The position numbers were made by a program, and so were the translations under genes. The notes under the pieces are model-generated. The model was not told where the DNA came from, made no database searches, and worked only from the letters and a program-made list of their open reading frames with translations. Shown here one piece after another: positions 58,303-64,000 of a stretch of DNA of 64,000 bases (positions are counted from its first letter, which is position 1; each line of letters begins with the position of its first letter). This DNA is from Bugulina stolonifera (taxonomy: Eukaryota > Bryozoa > Gymnolaemata > Cheilostomatida > Bugulidae). The stretch spans positions 8,318,501-8,382,500 of the forward strand of contig OW285190.1 of assembly GCA_935421135.1 (NCBI GenBank). The letters are read 5' to 3'.

Positions 58303-59427
58303 TGGTGAGCTTGTTCTGAAACCACCAACCTGGTAGAATTTCACTTGCACAGTCTTCATTTCAAATGTGTGTGTCAATCTAGCATAAAAATATTTTTTTT
58401 ATAATGTATATGGGGGTTCAAAAACATGTGATATGTTATCATCTTTCTTGATCCATGTAAATATTTCAACCATTTTTGCCATTATAAGTCGAAGTTGAAT
58501 GAGCTGCATTGTCAAATCTGAATCACAAGAAACTTTTTATCTATATTTAATTTATTTCTAGGCCGGCCCATAAAATAGATAAAAGGATAAATATTTTTAT
58601 TCATTTGGCTTATGTGATTATATTATTCATTGGATAAATATATTATTTGTTATCATTTATGTTTTGCTTTAAAACAAAACAATTATAGGCTAGTTACAAC
58701 TATTCAACCCAAAATGTAACTCGACTGGCCACAGATTGATTTAACTGAATGAACTGAACTGGCTCTTAGGCCCTCCTGGGCCCACAGATGCCAAAATTTT
58801 GCTTACAGCGCCCCCCAAACCCCCAGCTGGAAGGGACGCTGCATCGCAGCGTGACGGGGCACGAAGCGCCGCACCTGAAAACTGAGGTTTTACCTTAAGA
58901 AAAGCCCCAGCTATTTATTTTGCACCACCCTTACTCCATTCCTGGATCTGCTACTGCACTGTGTACTGCTAGCTGATATCTTGTAATTACTAATTTTAGA
59001 ATTTACCTGTGTCAATCTGGCAAGTTAGCAAAAAAGAAGAAAAACAACTCTTATCATTTTATTGACATCTCAAATCATATTTCAAAATTAATATAAAAAT
59101 AACAGATTGTTGAGCAAAAGTAACACAGAATATAAAAATAAAATCCACATTCATAACTAATAAATAATAATAACAGTCTATAAATAAAATTTCAATCAAT
59201 AAAAATAATAATACAAAGTGTAAACACCACAACAGGTTGTCATAAGTTGATATGAATATGAGAGAATGTAGACACTAGTAAAATCAGAATAACTGGATTA
59301 ACACTTTTCCGACAGAGTAGTTACTTTTCAGATTTATATACGAAAAGCAAAATTTTTACCTGCAGCAATCAGTTGTTCGACTCAGAGAGAAAACAACTCT
59401 AAAAATGATGTGTGTAGACCCTGTACC
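58303..59427. other. Stretch between the Mutator-like element and the U-box gene
   Basis: The first 50 bp continue the exon-like segment split by the insertion (see 30354). 58790-58880 is a short GC-rich block (CAGCGCCCCCCAAACCCCCA). The rest is AT-rich, with A-runs at 59040-59200. No gene is seen. Confidence 0.4.
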
Positions 59428-62230
59428 TCACTTCTGCAGATGCTTTTCTATTAGGATCTTCAGATTGTAGTTTGGGAGGATTGTGTTGACAGTAAGTGTA
59501 GCATTAGTCATTGGGCTAGTAGTCTTACCTGCAGCCATCCATGCTTCTATAGCCTGCCTCTCATAAGAGTACCCATCTAAATAATAACCATGTCATACAG
59601 GGACTACATTTAGTGCAAGTAAGGAATGATAACTCCCAAGTTTGAAGTTGCTATTTATTGTTGCAGGTGCCAAGACTGTTTCAAAAGACATACCAGATAA
59701 TAATATGGGCAACAATTTCTAACGCTAGAAGTCACATGATCATTGAAATGAATTATCCGAATTTCAAAATTCCCTGAACTGTGCATCATGGTGTACACCA
59801 GGTGTGCCCAAATGTTTCTCACCGTGGGCCAGTATTGAATGTTTCAGAATTTTTGGTGGGCCACAAAATTTACGCTGATATGAAGTGAAGTTGTATATGA
59901 GTATCAGAATGTACATGTACTGTACATGTAATATACTAGTATTGTTGTTAGGGGGTTTGGCCATTTTTTGTATAATGATGTACAATGTATTTTAAGGAAG
60001 GAATTTATTTCATTTCTGAGCAGCCAGGGACTTGTTTCAAATCCATGAAAATACCAGGCCTAGCACAGCGAACAGAACATGCTACCACTACACCAGCTTA
60101 GCAACCTTATAAAAGGAAGCTTCACCAGTGAGCCTAGACATGCTCTGAGCGAACTGCACACAAGGCACCCCTCTTATTATGGCCACCTTGCACTTTATAG
60201 GATGTTAAGGGGTTTGGCTATTTTTGTGCAGTTCACTCAGAGCATGCCTACTGCTCACTGGTGAAACTTCCTTTCATAAGGTTGCTGAGCTGTTCTGTTC
60301 ACTGTGCTAGGCGATTAGATTAGGTGCCGTAGAGGTCCCGGGTTCAATCCATAGTCAGGGACTGGTATTTCCATAGATTTGAAACAAGTCGCTGACTGCT
60401 CAAAAATGAAACAAATTCCTTGCTTAAAAATACATCATTAAATAGTATTGTTATATTTCACTAAATTTACTTTACACACGAGCAATAATTAATTTGGAAT
60501 ATACAAGTCATGTAGACTATTTACATGTATTTAATTATGTATGTATACAAAGAAGTACTTTGTAAAATTCAGTTTAAGTAATGATGTGCTACGTTCCAAT
60601 GTGACAAATGAAGCATGAATTCCTCAGCTATGATGGCCTCGTAGTCTGTAGCCTTGTGGTTGGTGGCGGTGCTGCTGACTAAGTTTTGCTTTTTATGTGA
60701 TTCATATCAAAAAATACTGACCCATGTGGGTATGTGGAGGCATATATCGTCAGCCAGGATCTGGTCATTCTCCTTAGTAACAAATTTTCAAATGCAAGCG
60801 ATGTACAGTCCGGCACCACTTTCACTGGTGAAAAGTTGGTCATGATTAGCCAATGCTATGGTGTGGTTAGGGGAAGGTCCTTCAGATCTAGGGAAATTCC
60901 AGGAGCTCTGGTTCACATTTCAAGGAAAGTCCAATTATAACAATAATTTAGAAGCACTACTGTAATGCAAATCATCTCTACAGAGAAATACCCTTTCTAA
61001 AGCTTTCTACACCAGCCTAATTATTTTTGCAAGTCAAAATAGGCAAAAATACCATTTTATAGACCATGCAAGGTAGGCCACATTAAATTTGCTGGTGGGC
61101 CAAATTTGGCCCGCGGGCCGCTATTTGGGCATCACTGGTGTACACTATACACCATCTACTAACCAGATGCTACTACTGGTTCTTTCATGATCTCATGTGT
61201 GATTGGACAAACAAACTCATGAGTCAGTTCAGCGGTGGATCCAGAGGTCTCTGTTACTGTTCCGTTCTTAGTTAACAAGTCTTCTAGACCCCTTGCAATC
61301 TTGTTCCTTGCTCCGTAGGCCCCTTGAAAGGAAAACCAATAGTAGAGTTATTGGAATTGGAAATCTAACCACCTTGCAAATGCAGAACTTGATAGCAAAA
61401 ACAAGATAGATTTCACTGCACTACTAGGCCTACTTGTTTGGCTTATGTCAGCTTATAAGCTTATGGAGTTTAAATGACTGACACTATCCATGACAGCAAA
61501 GCCATGTATTGGATTGCAAAATCAATCACAAAAAAACTAACAAAAAAGAGTAAACAAGGTGTTATTATCATTCATATAATATATTGGAGAGAAGTGCCTG
61601 GACGTAGTGTATCTTGGTCTACATGTATAACATAGCAGTTCATAACCTGGGTATACAACAGTATTGCACACTTTGGCAAGGAAAATACTCACATAACACT
61701 AGAGTTTGAATATTTCAGTAACCATCTAAAAAATCAAATTAATGGCCCTGCAAGCACGCGCATAGCACTGCAAGAGCATGCGCATAGCACTGCAAGAGCA
61801 CGCGCATAGCACTGCAAGGGGCATAGCACTGCAAGGGCACGCGCATAGCACTGCAAGAGCACGCATAGCACTGTAAGAGCACGCACAGCACTGCAAGCAC
61901 ACGCACACTCTAGTCGGATCTACTTGCTTATAGCACAAAGATTAGTGGTGTACGCACCTATCCCGATTTCCTGCTCCAACACCTCTTTAGTTAAATGCTT
62001 GAGTTCATATCCATCTATATCATGTCGTCTGAAGACATCAGTGTATTTGCTTAGCCCTAGGCCACTCAACCATTGACACACATCATTAACAGACCATGAG
62101 GCTATATTAACAGTCCTTGGAGTTTTAGGGTTAGTCAACGATGCTGATTGGAGGGGTGGTGCTGATAATGCTTGCTGATTGGTTGCTTGATATGGCTGAG
62201 CAGAAGTACTATTTGATGTAGAGGTAGCAT
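59428..62230 (-). CDS. WDSUB1: SAM and U-box exons of a WDSUB1-like protein (5' part not seen)
   Basis: WDSUB1 has WD repeats, a SAM domain and a C-terminal U-box, the RING-like fold that recruits ubiquitin-conjugating enzymes. Three exons join in frame on the minus strand: 62230-61958, 61322-61164 and 59576-59428. The first holds a Ser/Thr/Gln-rich linker and the SAM domain (WSVNDVCQWLSGLGLSKY ... DIDGYELKHLTKE). The second ends the SAM domain and begins the U-box (HEFVCPITHEIMKEPVVAS). The third completes the U-box (DGYSYERQAIEAWM, SPMTN) and ends LIEKHLQK. Intron 1 has the GCGCATAGCACTGCAAGA minisatellite; intron 2 holds a hAT element with nested SINEs. No WD-repeat exons appear between 62231 and element B at 62986; they may lie farther right or be lost. 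Confidence 0.85.
59799..61137. mobile_element. Non-autonomous hAT transposon, copy 2
   Basis: Ends CAGGTGTGCCCAAAT and ATTTGGGCATCACTG with a perfect 8-bp duplication GTGTACAC (59791-59798 and 61138-61145). 1,339 bp including an internal SINE pair. Subterminal GGGCCAGTATTGAATG and GGGCCAAATTTGGCCCGCGG blocks are typical of hAT ends. It lies in the last intron of the WDSUB1-like gene. Confidence 0.85.
59990..60425. repeat. Inverted pair of SINEs inside the hAT element
   Basis: Two copies of the SINE seen at 20672 face each other: 59990-60180 on the minus strand and 60205-60425 on the plus strand. They form a long imperfect hairpin. The plus copy has GTTCTGTTCACTGTGCTAGG and the B-box-like GGGTTCAATCC. 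Confidence 0.75.
61741..61915. repeat. Minisatellite with units of about 22 bp
   Basis: About eight units of the form GCACGCGCATAGCACTGCAA(GA), with shortened units in the middle. It lies just beyond the splice donor of the SAM exon. A related, shorter run is at 31915-31960. Confidence 0.85.
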
Positions 62231-62819
62231 CTAAAATACAGTAAAAATAGACATATTTACACTATGTTGTGCTAAAGACATAATTCATTCTCTAACAAAC
62301 GTAGGCTGATATAAACTTCACACAAATCCGCACAACTCGATGTTATTAGATTCTCATTATCACCATCCAATTAATGACTAGAATTAATCTCACATGCTGG
62401 AGGAAGAGAAATAAGAACTACTCCCTGCAAAACTATGGGTGATCAGTTTTACAGACACTCAAATGAGCTAAAGCTGTAGCATATGTGAGCATAATCAGTA
62501 TGAGTATCTCTAAAGTCTAAACCATACGACTTTTGTCTGAATCCGATTAGATTTACCACCATTGCAACCTGCACATGTATAGAGGATAACCACTTACATA
62601 TAGTTTCCTAATATAACAGATATAAATTGTTCCCATGTATAATACTGCAACATCATGGTACATTTCCATAATATTATCATAAAAATAATATATCAACCTC
62701 TCTACAGCAATAAATCATTATCAAAGGAGCTAAAGGTCCAACCAGATAGATTATTTATAAAGGAAGCAAAAACAAGAGGAAGGATAGATGTGTTTATTCA
62801 TTCAATTAGGATCAGCCAA
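62231..62819. other. Stretch upstream of the SAM exon
   Basis: AT-rich, with no convincing WD-repeat exon on the minus strand. The end (62780-62819) matches the flank of the first satellite block (GGATAGATG, TTTATTCATTCAATTAGG). Confidence 0.4.
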
Positions 62820-62985
62820 CATACGTACTACATTGTACTACACTGTATTATTTACTACACACTGTACTACTACAGTATTACTTACTCCACTGTATTACTA
62901 CAGTATTACTTACTCCACTGTATTACTACAGTACTATTTGTTATACTGTATTACTACAGTATTACTTACTCCACTGTATTACTAC
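62820..62985. repeat. Second block of the 28-bp satellite
   Basis: About five to six units of the same ACTGTATTACTACAGTATTA form as 32225-32922. It is interrupted at 62985/62986 by the terminus of Polinton-like element B. Confidence 0.9.
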
Positions 62986-63544
62986 AGTAGTATAGTCAGT
63001 GCAGATCTACACAGACACCCGGCCCTTTCCGCGTCGTATTAGCCCTAGATCCAAAAACTCCCCGGGCGGACGACCACCCCACCCGTCCTCTCGCCCCTCC
63101 TCTCCCCTAAACCTCACTCTATGTGCAAAGCCCTAGAACCTACTCCCCCCCCATCGCGGGTGGGGTTTCAAAAACCTCATCGGCTGTTCCGCGGAACCCA
63201 GTCTAAAGAGCAAACCCCTCGCCCCATCCCACGGCTCGGGCGAGGGGGCGCGCGTACGCGCGCGCCCCCCGCCCCGCGAACCCCACCCGTCCTCCCTCCA
63301 CCCGTCCCCGCCCCTCCCCACCCCTCCCCACCCCAAACCCCTCCGCCTCGCCCTCCGCCTCGCGGCGGTTCTCGTTCGCGAGTCCAGCCGTGGCCCCACG
63401 CCGCCCTCCCCCCGCCCATCCCCCTCCCCCGCCCTCCCGCCCCAACGACCCGTCGCGACCCTCGCGGGCGGACCGTCGGCTGGAGTAGGGTGAAGCGAAG
63501 GAAAATACGGGTTAGAGTAATGGTGTGTGATGTATTCTAGAATA

Positions 63545-63950
63545 GATGATATACGACTATGAAAATATGAGTCAGGGTAATGATACACGAGTTTGTTTTA
63601 ATTTTCAATGCGTTTGAGAGTAATAATATAAAATCAATCGATAAAAAACTTGATATGTGACTACGAAAAGTATGAGTAAGGGTAATGATACGCGAGTTTG
63701 TTTTAATTTTCAATACGTTTGAGAGTAATAATATAAAATCAAGCGATAAAAAACTTGATATACGACTATGAAAAATATGAGTAAGGGTAATGATACACGA
63801 GTTTGTTTTAATTTTCAATACGTTTGAGAGTAATAATATAAAATCAATCGATAAAAACCGATATACGACTATGAAAAATATGAGTAAGGCTAACGATACA
63901 CGAGTTTGAGAGTAATAATATAAAATCAATTGATAAGTAGACACGAATGA
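63545..63950. repeat. Subterminal 105-bp repeats of element B
   Basis: Three full units and one short unit, each with TACGACTATGAAAA, AGTAAGGGTAATGATACACG and AGAGTAATAATATAAAATCA. The full units are very similar to each other and to those of element A. Confidence 0.85.
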
Positions 63951-63974
63951 GTGTGAATGACAAAAGTTTTTGCC

Positions 63975-64000
63975 TCAAAACTGTGCAGTGGCGGGGAGGA
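63975..64000 (-). CDS. 3' end of the duplicated-domain protein of element B
   Basis: Only the last codons lie in the window: they read LPATAQF then TGA, the same ending as the protein at 44585-45310. It shows that this gene is a shared part of both element copies. The rest is beyond the right edge. Confidence 0.7.

Larger units (their letters stand above)
62986..64000. mobile_element. Polinton-like element, copy B (5 kb or more expected beyond the window)
   Basis: It starts AGTAGTATAGTCAGTGCAGA with the same GC-rich inverted repeat (to about 63520), then the 105-bp subterminal repeats, then the reverse of the region right of the duplicated-domain gene in element A. The left half of B thus corresponds to the right half of A, turned around. 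The six bases before it are TACTAC; the other end is outside the window, so no duplication can be checked. Confidence 0.88.

Overview
The window is nuclear DNA from an animal. It carries intron-rich genes with clear metazoan orthologues in an AT-rich background full of transposable elements. An early-branching invertebrate such as a sponge fits the gene style and the repeats, but nothing in the sequence proves the phylum. Exon joins were checked by reading frame: COASY, GTF3C4, NIPSNAP and CCDC42 each assemble into a complete open frame of the expected length.

Layout of host genes. (1) 1-5433, minus: 5' part of an ANKRD28/44/52-type ankyrin-repeat subunit of protein phosphatase 6, running off the left edge. 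(2) 8934-12603, plus: complete COASY (CoA synthase), 9 exons, 530 aa. (3) 13193-18451, minus: complete GTF3C4 (TFIIIC90), 9 exons, 608 aa, converging on COASY. (4) 20514-25477, minus: complete NIPSNAP, 8 exons, 277 aa. (5) 26046-29705, plus: complete CCDC42-type flagellar coiled-coil gene, 9 exons, 314 aa, head-to-head with NIPSNAP. (6) 35956-37320, plus: broken SLC46-like MFS transporter. (7) 59428-62230, minus: the SAM and U-box exons of a WDSUB1-like gene.

Mobile DNA dominates from 30 kb onward. The most striking piece is a compact 8.7 kb Polinton/Maverick-like element (37429-46165). It has AG...CT termini, a perfect 6-bp target duplication (CTCACA), about 0.5 kb GC-rich terminal inverted repeats, a broken protein-primed DNA polymerase B, an acidic/basic charged protein, and an unrecognised protein with an internal duplication. 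No integrase, packaging ATPase, protease or capsid gene is seen. A second copy starts at 62986 in the opposite gene orientation and runs off the right edge. Between the two copies lies a nested structure: an LTR retrotransposon (49237-54980) with apparently identical 735-bp LTRs and only a gag-like ORF sits inside the left inverted repeat of a Mutator-like element (48988-58293, 9-bp target duplication). That element in turn split a copy of a small exon also present at 30354.

Other mobile DNA includes two non-autonomous hAT elements, a Harbinger-like MITE, two further MITEs, two solo LTRs in inverted orientation, a fold-back element, several tRNA-derived SINEs, and a 28-bp satellite present in two places.

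The host genes are unrelated housekeeping or ciliary genes and do not form a pathway. The genes inside the Polinton-like element plausibly work together in replication: polymerase, a possible DNA-binding protein, inverted repeats and a large palindromic array between the divergent genes. In this copy the polymerase is dead.
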